From the NCBI GenBank assembly GCA_030068075.1, contig CM057827.1, positions 73,360,500 to 73,424,499 of the forward strand: DNA of 64,000 nucleotides, given 5' to 3'. The position numbers and the translations under genes are program-made. The stretch comes from Paguma larvata (lineage: Eukaryota; Chordata; Mammalia; Carnivora; Viverridae). Positions 22,011 through 34,525 of this stretch are shown here, in pieces. Each line of letters begins with the position of its first letter. The stretch's first letter is position 1. The notes beneath the pieces were generated by a model, which saw only the letters and a list, made by a program, of their open reading frames with translations, searched no databases and had not been told where the DNA came from.

Positions 22011-23890
22011 AGTAAGTCGTGTTAATTTTCTTTTTAGTGTGGTAGAAAAGGTAATCCTAGAGGTTAAGGTTATATTGCCCTTTAGGACATTAACCAGTTT
22101 ACATATAACTTAGAAATTTTACTTCAATGTTTTTTTTTTTAATACTCTATATGAAGCCACATTTTTATATTATCTTTTGAACTGGCTTCATTATCCTACT
22201 CTTCCTCATTAAAGAGTTAAATATAATTTTTGACATGTTTTAAATAACTATTTGAGAATTTTATTTATAACATTAAAAACATACTTTGACAGCAGCAATT
22301 TATAAAAATATTCAATTATTAATGACAGCAGCTGTGTTTTCTGTATAAGATCCATACATAGGCACCAATTAGATAAGTTGCTTGAGACATCATAAAGAGA
22401 CTCAGGATTGTGTGAAGGCTCTGTAGCACCTTAAGGGAAGTGTTTCTGCCTCTATAGCTTGCAGTGCTAACTAAGTATTTATCATTCAGCCTTGCCTACT
22501 TCAGGACCATGTTTTAGAAGGTAGTGAGAATCATTTTACTTAGGTATAGATTGACACATGAAAATTGGTAGCATATCTAGTGCCAAATGAATCAATCCAA
22601 AATAAGTAAAAGGAGTGGGCTGTGTTATGCAATAAGGTCTGACTGTTTCAGAGTCTGTGGGGTCTAAGGTCAGCTTTTTAGCAAGAACTGAGATTCAGAC
22701 AACAGCAGCCTAGGGAATCCTAAGGCTCATTAGGTTGAACATAAGAACCATAAAAGCCTCAGATACATCCAGAGCCCTGGGGACAAGAAATCTTTCCAAT
22801 TGTACAGCCAGGCCTCAACTAGGGCTTGACTTATAAGGAAGCAGTTAGGGCACAGACTTGGACAACAGTGATGATCATCTGAGAATTTCTAGTTTTGCTG
22901 GTCTGTTTGAAACTATGAAGAGATTGGTGGGATGAATAGCAGGTTAACACTTTTCTTCCTTGAACCCACATAGCTCCTGACATGCTATCATGTAAGTTTC
23001 TCAAATGTTTTTTTTTTCAAAGCTCCACTTTCTTCTCTTCCTCCTTTTTCTATCTTTGAAACCATATTTATATCTCTCTGATATTCATCATTTTTAAATT
23101 TAAGAAATCATTTGAGATTTATTGTTCTAGATTTATACACTTAGAAGCATTCACAGAGCGATGAAATTCTCATAGCATCAGGGAATTCTAGGACTGGTGA
23201 TATCTTGGAAGGTAATAACAAGGTTTGGATAAAATAGGATCAGCTTAATGTAACAAATGCACTGGATTCATAGAAGTATTGTCTTAGGACTGCCTAATTC
23301 TACAGTAGTTCCTCTTAAATCCTATTTTCCATTTATTTAATTATTTCAGTTGCTTTTTGCTAAATTCTTCACTTCTCCCAAATGAAATTTAAGATGCAAT
23401 ATTTCAAACGAAGATTAGAACAGAGAGATTATGCTCTTCTCAGTAGGAGATACCATCACGGGTGTCATCTTTAATGAATGGTGTCTGTTTCCTGGTGTTT
23501 TAGGAGAAATTAGAAAATACATCAGATGCCCCCAAAAGAAGTTCACATAGCATTTAAGCTTCAACTGGGGAATCTCTTTCTGTCATTGTGGTCAAATTTC
23601 TTCTTTTGAGAATGCTTTTAGCTCAACACAGACAAAAATAGACAATAGCAAAATATATTGTTCGAAGAAAACCACAGCCACTTCCACAAGGAAAATTTTA
23701 TTCCCTTTTTTAATATTTTCTACATAGTTCTCTCTAGTTCCTTGCATAGAAAAACTAGAGTAGTTGCTTAGCTGTCCAAAGATAGCCCTTGATTGTTTAA
23801 AGAGTTTGATTTTGTTTTTTTTCCTCCAAGCTGCTTGGGTACTTCCATAAAGACTTTCATTTCTCATGAAGCTTTCTCAATTCCTTTGTC
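22011..23890. other. intergenic DNA, no gene seen
   Basis: AT-rich sequence of nearly 1.9 kb with no recognised gene or repeat. A 91-codon minus-strand frame at 23592-23867 shows no family features. Confidence 0.4.
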
Positions 23891-24178
23891 TTTTTTTTTG
23901 CCAACTTAAAAACATTTTTATTGATTTTTGCGAATTCTTAGTTTATTCTTAGAATGTGAAGCATGAAGCACGTGAGAGGGTGAAATTTGCTTCCCAGATC
24001 TCAGCAGGGGGTCAGCATAGGAAAATATGTTATGGTGGAAGGTATTTTTAAGTGATGGACATTGCACCATGCTGATGGGGATAGTGCTGGTTTTGTTCTT
24101 CACAGAATACTCACAGCCTGGATTTCTTACTGTGAGCAGTGACTTCAGAAATGTAGGAGCTGGAAGTATTTCTACCAA
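23891..24178 (-). pseudogene. possible retrocopy 3' end, unidentified
   Basis: On the minus strand there is an 86-codon frame (24178-23918), an AATAAA at 23922-23917, then 17 bases, then a run of nine A (T at 23891-23899). That spacing is what a reverse-transcribed mRNA would leave. No parent gene is recognised and no target-site duplication was found, so this is weak. Confidence 0.2.
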
Positions 24179-26094
24179 ACATGGCAGTTTATCAACCCTA
24201 CAAATGAACTTTCTATATTGGCTGACATTATGTTTTCATATTATATGAAGGCAGAAAATTTCTTCAGTTAATAAAAAATTTAGGAATAACCAGAATCTAG
24301 CCCCTACCTCAATTAACACTCAAATATAGTGTTGTCTATATTTGTGTTTTGAAATGTATGATTTCACTATTAGTATTAGTCAAATCCTATTTCTTATGTC
24401 CTAGGAATTATCTGAAAATATTTCTTGTACTGAAGTCCCCAAATATTAAATATTACTTTAAAAAGTTAGATCATAGACTAGGAGATAACAGTACTCTGGA
24501 ACAATTAGGTTTTAATATCTTTTACATACTCTTACTTAATCTAGCCTTCTGATTGGCTTAATTTTGTCTGTTTCAGTACAAGCTTATCTTTATATCTGTC
24601 CTATGGAAATAATAAGTATGTAATACAAGTGACTACCCTTTGCATATTGTTTTCACATTAGGAAATAATCACATTGTTACTCAGCCATAAATTAAAAGAC
24701 TGGTTTGGATTCTGCTTTTTCACTTTTTTTTTTTCATTTTTAGAAACCTTTTGAATTTTTAAAAATTCTTTTGAATTTTCTCAAAATACTTTTAATTGTT
24801 CTTTCTCAGGCTCTTTCTAGTTGTCCAAAGATGAGGTTTGAAATTAGATGTAGGATTTTAATGAAAACCTGACCTCATCTAATTAAATATTTTAGATAAT
24901 TAGAGAGAACATCAGAATTCCATCTCCATATGGAAATTCACAATCTTTGGTATATCCAAAGAGGATTGGGAAATTTCCATTCTATTAGGGCTCAAGTAGG
25001 GTTGTATGTATGACAGCAAATGATTTCCTGTCTGTTTTGCTTTGTTTTGTTTTCTAAAATGATTCTAGAGAGTGAGGTGGTTCCTTCCATTATTTATCAG
25101 ATTGTAGAATTAGATGGACCTGGGTACCTGAATAGGCAGGTGAAGAGGATGGTCACATATGCAGTGTGATCAAGACATCCAAAAGTTCCTTCGGCCCCAA
25201 ATCTCTCTCTCCATTGCTTATCTTGAAACAATGTGTAAAGCAAAATTTTTTGGTATTAACAATTCTTCTTTTGGAATATCTGAATAACTATCAGATCAGT
25301 TTCCCTGACTGATTTGAGAGCACCAAGTACAACTGGGGCTTAGGACAGAAAAATACAAATTTTGTCTCAGTATTTTACCAAGAGCTAGTTCTATATTGAA
25401 AATATACTAATCTAGATAGAGAAACATCTGAAAATTCTTAACCACTTCAATGGAAGGAATGTACCAATGTTCCCTGATTTTTTATTTGTAACCCAAGATA
25501 TTCTCACCCAATATTGCAAGTGAATGTAAATGTAGAGCAGGAGAAAATGGATAAAACAATATCTCAGGGTAAACTTTATTTCTTTTAAGTGTACCTATGG
25601 TTGTTGAAAAGTCCAAAAGCAGCATAATTCTGGCTTCCCTTATTATCCTTTCCTATGAAATGGGTCATAGTAAGCCTCTTTTGTACATGTCTCAGTGATA
25701 AGGATCATTGCTCTTTGTCTCTTCTTTTGGTGATTAGTGTGTTCCAGTCACTGTCCTACTCATCTAGAGTTTGATGATTCCTTTAACTTTAAAGATAAAA
25801 ATTTAATTTCCTTTTCCCCAGTCTCTACAAACTTTCCAACCTCCATCACCTGGGGTAATAAATAAAGACAAAGAATGTCTTTCAATCCTTCCTAAATAAT
25901 TTGTTTCCTAACATGTGCATTTATAATAGCTACTAACTTTTGTACAGTATAGCAATTTATAGTACAAAGCATTCTTCCTTCAATTTGGTAAATTATTATG
26001 CAGTAAGCATTATGGTGTGAGTCCAAAGATGAATACTGCCCCACTTTAGGGATTTAAGTCATTTTTTATGTAAGTGCATTTTGTTCATAGCTTA
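24179..26094. other. intergenic DNA, no gene seen
   Basis: AT-rich sequence without a convincing open frame or nameable repeat. Confidence 0.4.
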
Positions 26095-26260
26095 TATTTG
26101 ATTCTCAAAACAACCTTGGAAGATATTGTTATGCCTATATTAGGTTAAATAAACAAAGACTGAAACTCAGGTTTGATACATTGCCTGAGGTCACTAAATT
26201 GGTGAGTGGTCGAGTTGGGCATTGGATCCAGACTTCATTCTAGAACTTTTGCCATTAAAG
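26095..26260 (+). repeat. MIR
   Basis: MIR layout: 'attctcaaaacaaccttgga' then 'actgaaactcaggtttgata' then 'gcctgaggtcactaaattgg'. Confidence 0.65.
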
Positions 26261-26494
26261 GTTATAATTTTGTCTCTTAGAAAATGGAATGATTTTCACA
26301 TTCTCATCACCTCATTCCTAGTTTGTTGTAAATGTAAATTAAAAGCATTATAGTAATGAGGGTTTGGAAGATGTGCAAAAATATTCCTCATTCTATTTAT
26401 ACAGGAATATATATTTCCTACCTCGCAGAACTTGCTTAAGATTTTTCATCTTGGAATATGATTCCATAAACACCAGACCCAAAAGCTTATTTTA

Positions 26495-26615
26495 TGTGTG
26501 TGTGTATATATATAATTCTATATAAATTGTAAATATGTAACTTACAAATTATAATTATATATAAAATAACATATAATTTATATAATTATAAATATATATA
26601 AATTAATTAATTTAC
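26495..26615. repeat. TA-rich low-complexity tract
   Basis: A GT run passes into about 100 bases of nearly pure A/T with TATA and AATTA words. It lies just upstream of the OR4Q3-like gene. The many TAAT words could bind homeodomain proteins such as LHX2, but in a tract this AT-rich they carry little weight. Confidence 0.6.
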
Positions 26616-26651
26616 TTTTTGTCTAAATTAAATCTTTCTTGTTCCAATTTG

Positions 26652-26667
26652 ATTCTTCTTTCTCTAG
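26652..26667 (+). promoter_or_regulatory. likely splice acceptor before OR4Q3 start
   Basis: A pyrimidine-rich 'ttcttctttctctag' ends at 26667, 22 bases before the ATG at 26690. OR genes commonly have a noncoding first exon and an intron ending just upstream of the coding exon, so this fits. Confidence 0.6.
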
Positions 26668-26689
26668 GTCACTTGATATTCTAGACTTG

Positions 26690-27631
26690 ATGAAAAAAAG
26701 AAATGATTCTAAGGTGACAGAATTTGTTCTTCTGGGCCTATCATCCTCTTGGGAACTACAGCTGTTTCTCTTCTTCATATTTTTATTGTTTTACGTGACT
26801 ATTGTTTTGGGAAACCTCTTGATAATGGTAACAGTACGAGCTGATGCTCACCTACTCCAATCTCCTATGTATTATTTTTTGGGCCATCTGTCCTTCATTG
26901 ACTTATTCTTGGGCTGTGTTACTGTGCCCAAGATGTTAGGCGATTTCCTACAGCAAGTCAAGATCATCTCTTTTTCAGGGTGTTTGACCCAGATCTATTT
27001 CCTGCACTTTCTGGGAGCCAGTGAGATGTTTCTGCTGACAGTCATGGCCTATGATAGGTATGTTGCCATATGTAATCCTCTGCACTACTTGACGGTCATG
27101 AATCGTCAGCTATGCTTTCAGTTGGTTTTTGCCTGTTGGTGTGGGGGTTTCATCCACTCTATCACACAGGTCACACTGGTCATACAGCTGCCCTTCTGTG
27201 GTCCTGTTGAACTGGACAACTTCTACTGTGATGTCCCACAGGTTATTAAGCTAGCATGCACAGATACGTATGTAGTAGAGATGCTGATGGTCTCAAACAG
27301 TGGTCTGCTATCTCTCGTCTGCTTCTTGGTCTTGCTATTCTCTTATGCCATCATCCTCGCCACCGTGAGAACTCGCTTCCGTCAGGGCCAGAGCAAGGCA
27401 CTCTCTACCTGTGTCTCCCACCTAACAGTGGTCAGCCTAATCTTTGTGCCATGTGTTTTCATCTACCTGAGGCCTTTCTGCAGCTTCTCCGTGGATAAGG
27501 TATTCTCTGTCTTTTACACAGTGATCACACCTATGTTGAATCCTCTCATCTACACACTCAGAAATGCCGAAATGAAGACAGCCATGAAGAAGCTGAGAAA
27601 AAAAGCATGTAGCATCCTACTGCCATATTAA
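26690..27631 (+). CDS. OR4Q3: olfactory receptor, OR4Q3-like
   Basis: A 313-residue odorant GPCR. The open frame extends upstream to 26639, but the first codon there is TTG and the extension crosses a likely splice acceptor, so I place the start at the ATG at 26690. The N-terminus 'MKKRNDSKVTEFVLLGLSSS' has a sequon at Asn5. TM1 carries 'GN' (41-42), and 'QSPMYYFLGHLSFIDL' (57-72) leads into TM2. Cys98 and Cys180 form the conserved pair; loop 2 cysteines are at 170, 180 and 190. TM3 ends 'MAYDRYVAICNPLHY' (119-133). TM6 begins 'KALSTCVSHL' (236-245), TM7 has 'PMLNPLIYTLRN' (281-292). The 'WCGGFIHSI' segment and the N-terminus match OR4Q3 as I remember it. The frame is intact, with no sign of decay. 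It lies between an OR11 gene and an OR4H gene, as in the human cluster. Confidence 0.93.
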   Translation: MKKRNDSKVTEFVLLGLSSSWELQLFLFFIFLLFYVTIVLGNLLIMVTVRADAHLLQSPMYYFLGHLSFIDLFLGCVTVPKMLGDFLQQVKIISFSGCLTQIYFLHFLGASEMFLLTVMAYDRYVAICNPLHYLTVMNRQLCFQLVFACWCGGFIHSITQVTLVIQLPFCGPVELDNFYCDVPQVIKLACTDTYVVEMLMVSNSGLLSLVCFLVLLFSYAIILATVRTRFRQGQSKALSTCVSHLTVVSLIFVPCVFIYLRPFCSFSVDKVFSVFYTVITPMLNPLIYTLRNAEMKTAMKKLRKKACSILLPY

Positions 27632-27937
27632 AGGATGAACAGGAAGATATGATTTAGAAAACATAACTTTCTTGAGACATTCTTGCCTCATCCTATACAT
27701 GAGTACATGCATGAAAACCAATTTGATGACTTTAGTATCAAATTCAGCTTAAAAATTATAATTGCTGTTGATTGCTATTGAGGCCTAGTGGCTTTGTCAG
27801 GTGTTAAATATTAAGTAGGGAAGTCAGGAATGTGTAATGGCCAGGAATTGAGTACTAGGCTCAAGAGGACACCTCAAAGGATCAACTCTTATGTCCTTTG
27901 TCTATAGCTAGTCTTTATTTATTTAAGTCATTTCACT

Positions 27938-28189
27938 ATGATTTCTTATTTTATTTTTTAAAAAACAATCATATTTTTAAGTTTATGAATTTATTTGTTT
28001 TGAGAGAGAGAAAGTGCGGGCAAGGGAGGGACAGAGAGAGAGGGAGAGAGAGAGAGAGAATCTCAAGCTAGCTCTGCACTGTCATCATGGAGCCTGAGGC
28101 AGGCAGGGTTCAAACTCATGAACTGTGAGATCATGACCTGAACTGAAATCAAGTTGGATATTTAACTCACTGAGTCTACCAGGTGCCCC
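27938..28189 (-). mobile_element. felid CAN-SINE
   Basis: Reverse SINE with GA run and head complement ending 'ctaccaggtgcccc'. A possible 10-base duplication, tcatttcact, lies at 27928-27937 and 28190-28199. The tail is degenerate, so the insertion is older than some others here. Confidence 0.85.
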
Positions 28190-28199
28190 TCATTTCACT

Positions 28200-28689
28200 T
28201 TTAAATTCTCTTCAAATGAATGAAGGTATCCCATCTCCTATTTTGGTCCTGGTCCTCTGGGTGTAATAACTCCTAGTGCCAGAAATTTCCTTTTGATATC
28301 TCATCAGAGTCTCTTCTGAAGCAGTGTGAATTCCTTTTGTCCTGTCTCTAACAAAGACTGAAAACGGCAGTAACCACTGCATGTATTAATGTTCACCTAG
28401 GAACTAAGTTATGTATTGTGCCAAATTTTAGAAATGCACTTAAATCCAACACACATAAGTGAACAGTGCTCTTAGTGAAGTTTATGTGTGAGGAAAGGAA
28501 GTGCCAGGTGATAGAAACTTGTAGTGTCCTGCTGTGGAGGCTTCTCTAGAGGAGGCATCCCATTCCTCTTGAGTTTCTATTTGAGTGGAATCAAAGTGGG
28601 GGCAAGTGGATAAGCTGGCTCTTCAACTGATCATAATGTTTAAGAGCATTCTGGAAATCTGACCTGTCAGGGGAAAAAAAATAAATGAA
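28200..28689. other. intergenic DNA, nothing recognised
   Basis: No gene or clear repeat seen. Confidence 0.4.
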
Positions 28690-28830
28690 CTGTGGTTTAA
28701 AGGATTCATAGTTATTATCTCTAAGTCTCAAAAATACTTTATGGAGTAGTAATATTATTCAACATCACTTTTACAAATGAACTCAGATTTGTTAAGTGAC
28801 TTTAATAAGATCACTCAGAAAAAATATGAT
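28690..28830 (+). repeat. MIR remnant
   Basis: A weak MIR pattern: 'attatctctaagtctcaaaa', then 'gttaagtgactttaataaga' and 'tcactcag'. Confidence 0.45.
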
Positions 28831-30417
28831 CAAGCAAGAAAGAAAATTTTAGATTATTAAGACTAAGCTCATATGTTTTTTTCTCCCAGGAAGTCTTTAC
28901 CCTAATTAGATGGGCTAATTTCGTATTTTCTACTTTACCTATAGAGGAGCTCCAGAGGTAGGAGATCACTAAAAAATGCACAAAACATTTATATTTAAGG
29001 TTATTTATTTCTGGCATGAGGATCTTTGATCTTTGTAACTTTTAAAGTCAATGGAAGAGTATTAATTCTCTTTACTAAATAATAATATAACAATGAGTTT
29101 TTAGCAATATTTTTGTATTTGCCCACTTATTTCCTGATCAGTTGCAGTGGAGAGGCTTTTTAAATCACTTAACTGTAAACCTAGCTCAGGAAAAAAATAT
29201 TTGAAATTCCACCTAATATTGGGATTTACTAGGTAAATTTCTATGCCTGTGGTCATATAAGAGCTTGTATGATTTCTTGATAGTATGAGTGAACTAGTAT
29301 CCCTGGTACAGATCACATACTCTCCTCTTTCACTCCACAACATTTCCATGGAGTTCCTTTGCTTATAGTGAATATCCAGAAGAGCAGACAGGAGGACACT
29401 GTTAGCTAGAGAGTAATGTGTGAGTTGACAAGAAGATTTAAGTGGTATTATGGGTTATCCATACACATTGCAGGGACATGATGCTCCAGGCTTTCTTTTG
29501 AGGCTAGACACAACCTCCCTTCTTCTAATGTTCCTTTTCCTAGCAAAATTTAGTCTTGGGAAATCATTTGAAATGTCATGTTGATATTTGGGATTGGTAG
29601 CATTATATTCAGAAAAATAAGACTTATGTGCATTCCCTTTTGCATTTTTAATCCTCCAATACTTGCTTAATCCATTATCTATACTAAAATTCTATTTATT
29701 AATAAGTTGATAACATTTCTGTTTTTCAGACTGTACACAATTGCTCTCATCTTCAGAGTTCTCTTCTCAAATGCCTTGAGCCTCTTTCCAGAGCCTGCCT
29801 GCGCCTCTTTGGGTCTATCCCCCTGAGGACAGACCATACCACTGGTATGGGAACCTTTTGGTTGAGGGCACTGTGTGTAAAATAGTTGGACAGAGCCTGG
29901 AAATCTGGGCTGCAGAGTCCATATTCATACATGAGATACCTCTTGTGTTGGGATTTAGAGCCAGGAGAAGAGGTGGGCTGGGGACAGAGGGCCAAAACCT
30001 GTTCTTTCCACGCTGTGATGTCTGGTATACAAATTCAAGGTGTCTGAGGACTTTAAATTTGAAACCGATCTTGTATTAAATATGAGAGTATGAGAATATT
30101 GTTCTCTGAGTATGAAAATTTAAGTTTATTTACATTTTGTTACCTTGATTTAAAGCTTTTAGACATACGTTACATTGGGTGCATTTGTGTTCTTGCTCTG
30201 GATCCCATGGATATTTGGGGTAGGTCTGCCCCTTTTTTCCAGATCATGTAGTCCTTTGGGGGGGTACTGAAATAACTGAAAGGAGACTAAGACAAGTCTG
30301 ATTTATCGTATCATGAGAGGATTATTGACTTCATATTTCCAGAAAACATGGAAGCTAATTTGCACATTTATAAACTAGCTCCAAAGTACATATTGTGACT
30401 GGGCCAATGTGATAAGC
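28831..30417. other. intergenic DNA, no gene seen
   Basis: About 1.6 kb. Open frames at 29101-29349 and 29753-30079 overlap on both strands and look like chance. The patch at 29750-30010 is more GC-rich than its surroundings but resembles no gene I know. Confidence 0.35.
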
Positions 30418-30430
30418 AAATCCTACTTCC

Positions 30431-30665
30431 AGGGCACCTGGGTGGCTCAATCAGTTAAGTGTCTGACTTTGGCTCAGGTCATGATCTCATGGTTCGTGAG
30501 TTCGAGCCCTGCATCTGGATCTGTGTGGACAGCTCAGAGCCTGGACCTGCTTTGGATTTTGTGTCTCTCTCTCTCTCTGTCCCTCCCCTGCTCATGCTCT
30601 CTCTCTCTCTCAAAAATAAACATTAAAAATAAATAAAAACAATAAAAGCAATTAAAAAAGCACCA
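30431..30665 (+). mobile_element. felid CAN-SINE, plus orientation
   Basis: Full-length forward SINE: 'gcacctgggtggctcaatca', 'ttcgtgagttcgagccctgc', CT-run, A-rich tail. Flanks aaatcctacttcc (30418-30430) and aaatcccacttcc (30666-30678) form a 13-base duplication with one mismatch. Confidence 0.95.
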
Positions 30666-30756
30666 AAATCCCACTTCCCATTGCCAAATTTTTCCCTTTA
30701 AGGGCCCTAGAAACTGTATAGTACTATTGGAGAGAAGTCGGCATGCCACCACAACA

Positions 30757-30969
30757 TTTTCTTATTTATTTATTTGTTCGTTTATTTATTTGTTTATTTA
30801 AATGTTTATTTTTGAAAGAGAGAGAGCGCGCATGAGCGGGAAAGGGGCTGAGAGAGAGGGGAACAGAGGATCTGAAGAGCTCTGCACTGACAGCAGAGAG
30901 CCAGATGCAGAGCTTGAGATCATGACCTAAGCTGGTCAGACACAACTGGGTGAGCCACCCAAGTGCCCT
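30757..30969 (-). mobile_element. felid CAN-SINE, minus orientation
   Basis: Reverse SINE whose tail is an expanded TTTA/TTTG array. It faces the SINE at 30431 tail to tail across about 90 bases, so the two make a long inverted repeat. Confidence 0.88.
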
Positions 30970-31324
30970 ACATTTACTTTTAATTTCTAGAAAACATTTC
31001 TTGGAAGATATTCCTCTGATAAACAATTCTTAACGATTTTTTGAGATTTTTTTTATTCATTCACTCATTATTAACTCATTAATTCATTATTAGTCTATTA
31101 TCCATTCATTAATTTAACAACCATTCCTTGAGTGCCTGTCGTGTGCCTGAAAATGCGGTAGCCATCTTGCCATTTGGGTGTTCCACCAAGCATCAACAGA
31201 ATGCCCAAATATCTATTGATAAAGTCTCTCAAAAAACACCAGAGGAAGGTGAAGAGCATTCTAAGACTATATGTAAGCCCATATAATTGGGGAAAATAGA
31301 GCATAGAGGAGAGAGTAGGTCAGA

Positions 31325-31510
31325 AGTGTGGACCCTGGTGTGAGACAGCTTTATCATGCCCAGCTCACCACTTACCAGGTCACAAGGAACTTAATCTCTC
31401 AATGCTCCTTTGAGTATACAGTGAGGACAGTAATAGCACACAGAGCATAGGGTTCTCAGGAAAGTTACACAAAATAATACTTGTAAAGTCCTAACAAGCA
31501 TTTCTACATA
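31325..31510 (-). repeat. MIR
   Basis: Reverse MIR order: 'ctcaccacttaccaggtcac', 'aacttaatctctcaatgctc', then 'cttgtaaagtcctaacaagc'. Confidence 0.55.
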
Positions 31511-31850
31511 ATATCAGAACTCCATAAGTATTGACTGCTTATGTTACCATTACTATTACATTTTGTGTCAAAAGGGAAATAGAAACTAAAATAAGAGTGT
31601 ACAATTGTTTGATCCTAGAGAATAACAGGACTGAAAGATGAATTAAGAGTTTTTGGCTCCAGATCCCTGCCATATGATACTAAAATCCTTAGTAATTCTC
31701 CCATTGATACTGAAACCAGCCTTGACACAAGAAATGTCATATTAGGCAATATATGCATCCTCAAGATTATGTAAAAAAAAATCACATTTTCAGTGTTTTC
31801 AAAAATGTTCTGGTTAACATCATACTTCAAGGTAATCATTTTTAATTTAA

Positions 31851-32850
31851 ATAATTTTAAAAATTTAGATAGTTTTAAACTTATAGAAAAGTTAAAAAGA
31901 TAGTACAGAGTTTCTGTATAGCTCACACCATTTCTCCTATTGTTAACATCTTACATGATACGGTATATCTGTCAGAACTAATGAGCCAAAAATGATGCAT
32001 TACTATTAGTTACACTCCATATTTTATTTATATTTGTATTATTAGATTTTATTTCAGTAGTTTTTCCTTAATGAATAGGCTTACCCCAGTTATCCATTTT
32101 TATTTATTGTCTTGTTAGTTATTGATTTATTATCCTTATGCTCATTATGTTCCCAATAAGCTTTTTGTAATTATTCCACCAACAGAGCACCTTGTGAGAT
32201 TCTTTTACTTTGAGAAAATCTATATATAGAAATCTAAATCTTTTACCTTGGTGAAATCTATAATGTAAACACTCACAGTGCAGTCTTCCTCCTCTCTTAA
32301 TAACTCTTTCCTGTCCTTATCAATCTCATTCTCTTTTTTCTTCAGGTATATAGTTTCTCTTCTGGAAGTTCTATCTTGTCCTAGACTCTGGTACAAACAT
32401 TATCATGGAATATGTAGGGATATAGAATATGTGTTGGGAAAATGAAATCTAGGGAAATACCTAAGAGTCCCCACATTATTCACTCGACTACAGTGCCACT
32501 CTAACCTTGGGCTCAGTGCTAGTGACTAAGCTTATTCTGAGACCAAGTCTTGATCGTAGTACTCCCTTATTGTTTCAGTCCTGTCGCATTGTATGAGTCT
32601 TAAACTACTTGCAGTTTCCTCATATCTTCATGCCTCTGAAGATGTTGCTGCCTCTGCTGGAATTACTGACCCACTTCTTTCCTTCAGGACTCAGATTAAA
32701 AGTCTTATTTTCTTGCAAGTTATCTGTGATCCTGTCCCTGTGGAGTTTAATTTATTGGTCCTCATATGAATTCTTATAAATGTATATTCACATATAAATG
32801 AAATTATACAACATTTGTCTTTCTCTGTCTGGCTAACTGTGTTTTTAAAG
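31851..32850 (-). mobile_element. old LINE-1 remnant, antisense
   Basis: 'ttttaaacttatagaaaagt' and 'gttaacatcttacatgatac' resemble the reverse of an old LINE-1 3' region (L1M age). 'acatataaatgaaattatac' near 32800 is a further piece. The interval is patchy and the edges are rough. Confidence 0.5.
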
Positions 32851-32932
32851 AAAGGAAAGAAGGAAATGAAATAAAGGAAGGGAGGAAGAAAGGAACGAAC
32901 AGAAAGATAAAGAAAGAAGAAAGAGAAGCACA
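32851..32932. repeat. GA-rich low-complexity tract
   Basis: Purine-only run built of AAAG, GGAA and AAGG words. Confidence 0.8.
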
Positions 32933-34419
32933 TGACAACTTTTCATCTCAGAAACAATTTGAGTGAGGAATCCGGTGAAAACAGTACGTCCACAGTTAGC
33001 CATTCCTTGTCTAAACAGCCCTTTATTTCTAACCTAGAGAGTTGCAGAACAATAAACTGTCGCTGACAACAAAAGGCACTTCAATGCTGCAACATGATAA
33101 CCCTTTCTGCCTTAGAAAAGCACCCTAACCAAGGTGAATGCTATTTGAGACACTGTATTTCTCCTGTTGTTGTGGTTGTACCATTCAAACACACAGAACT
33201 TTAGGCATGACCCGAAAGTTCATGCTACAATTCAATAACACATTTTATACTAGATGGCAGAGGTGTAATCCTCAATTCTTATTAAGCCCCCTTGACCTAA
33301 GTCCCTTAGAAACTCATTCATATAATAATAGGATTCAGGCAGTATCTTTACTGTGCACTTGAGCTTCAGCAAATTTCAAAATGAAATTTTAGATGAAAAC
33401 ACTTTAATAGTTTTATAAACTAATATATTTGGGTTAGTGGTCCAATATATTGATCCTGAGCGTCACCAATCTTCCTTTGCCCCAGCTTTGAGTAAATTGT
33501 GCAAAGCTGTAAAAATGGCCTGCATATTTTTAACTAGCTTTTACCAAGTAGGCTTCAATATAGTTTTACAAGGGGTCACTTAATGGGAATTATACTTGGC
33601 ACTTTCTCTTCGTAACGGTACTCTCTAGATGCTACCTAATCACCTGGCCAGCCATTCCCTCAGGACTGTGATGACGCATAAAGATAGCTGACAGTTTCTT
33701 TCTCTTGGCAGCCAGGAATACAGAAATAAAGTCTTACAAACCAAAATCAGAAGCCATGGCATGGCTATAAGCTCATAAAATCCTGAGAGAGGGAAAGAGA
33801 GAACAAATGAACAAACAGGACCTCTTCTCAGGTTGTAGGCATAATCCTCTTGTGAAACGCAACACACACATAAGAGAAACATCACTGTACACATTTCAGT
33901 CTTTTAGCATGAATATCTAGATATAGATCACATTTTGATCTCACAAAGGTTTATTGATCCAAGAAGATCTCAGGTTGTCCAAATCCATGTCGTGGGACTA
34001 CACTCAAGAAGACAGCCAGAGTAAGTTTCCCATCTGTAATGATAAGTTAACAACCAGTGTGAGAGGCAAGGGCAATTTTCATTGATTCAAATCATATTCA
34101 GGGATAAAGAAGAATCTTTTAAATTCTTCATCCACTTACAACATCTGTTTTAATAATTCTTTTAAGTAATTTAGGAAAGAGTTTACTGTAGTTTAAAGTA
34201 TGTATTAATATTATTTCAATTGAAATTTAGTTCTAGCTTTATCACTAACAGTGCAGCCTAGATAATTCAGTTTCCTCCAGCACCTCACTAGTTTCACTCA
34301 TGTTTAGATGAGTGGAATAAAGTCATCACTAAGATTTTTTTTTATCTATATAAGATTTTACATAAGTTATGGTCCAGTGTAAGAGGATTTGAGAAGGTCT
34401 TTTAAACGTATTACTCTAA
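32933..34419. other. intergenic DNA, no gene seen
   Basis: No recognised gene or repeat. An 84-codon minus-strand frame at 33640-33894 has no family features. Confidence 0.4.
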
Positions 34420-34525
34420 AATGAATGCCTTTATGTCAGGTATTGGGTTTTACTTATCTTTTTTATATTCACAGCACAATACCAGACATAGAGAATGTGC
34501 TCAATAAATATTAAGTGAAAGGATA
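34420..34525 (+). repeat. L2 LINE 3' end
   Basis: 'cacagcacaataccagacat' followed by 'gtgctcaataaatattaagt' matches the L2 3' end. Confidence 0.6.
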
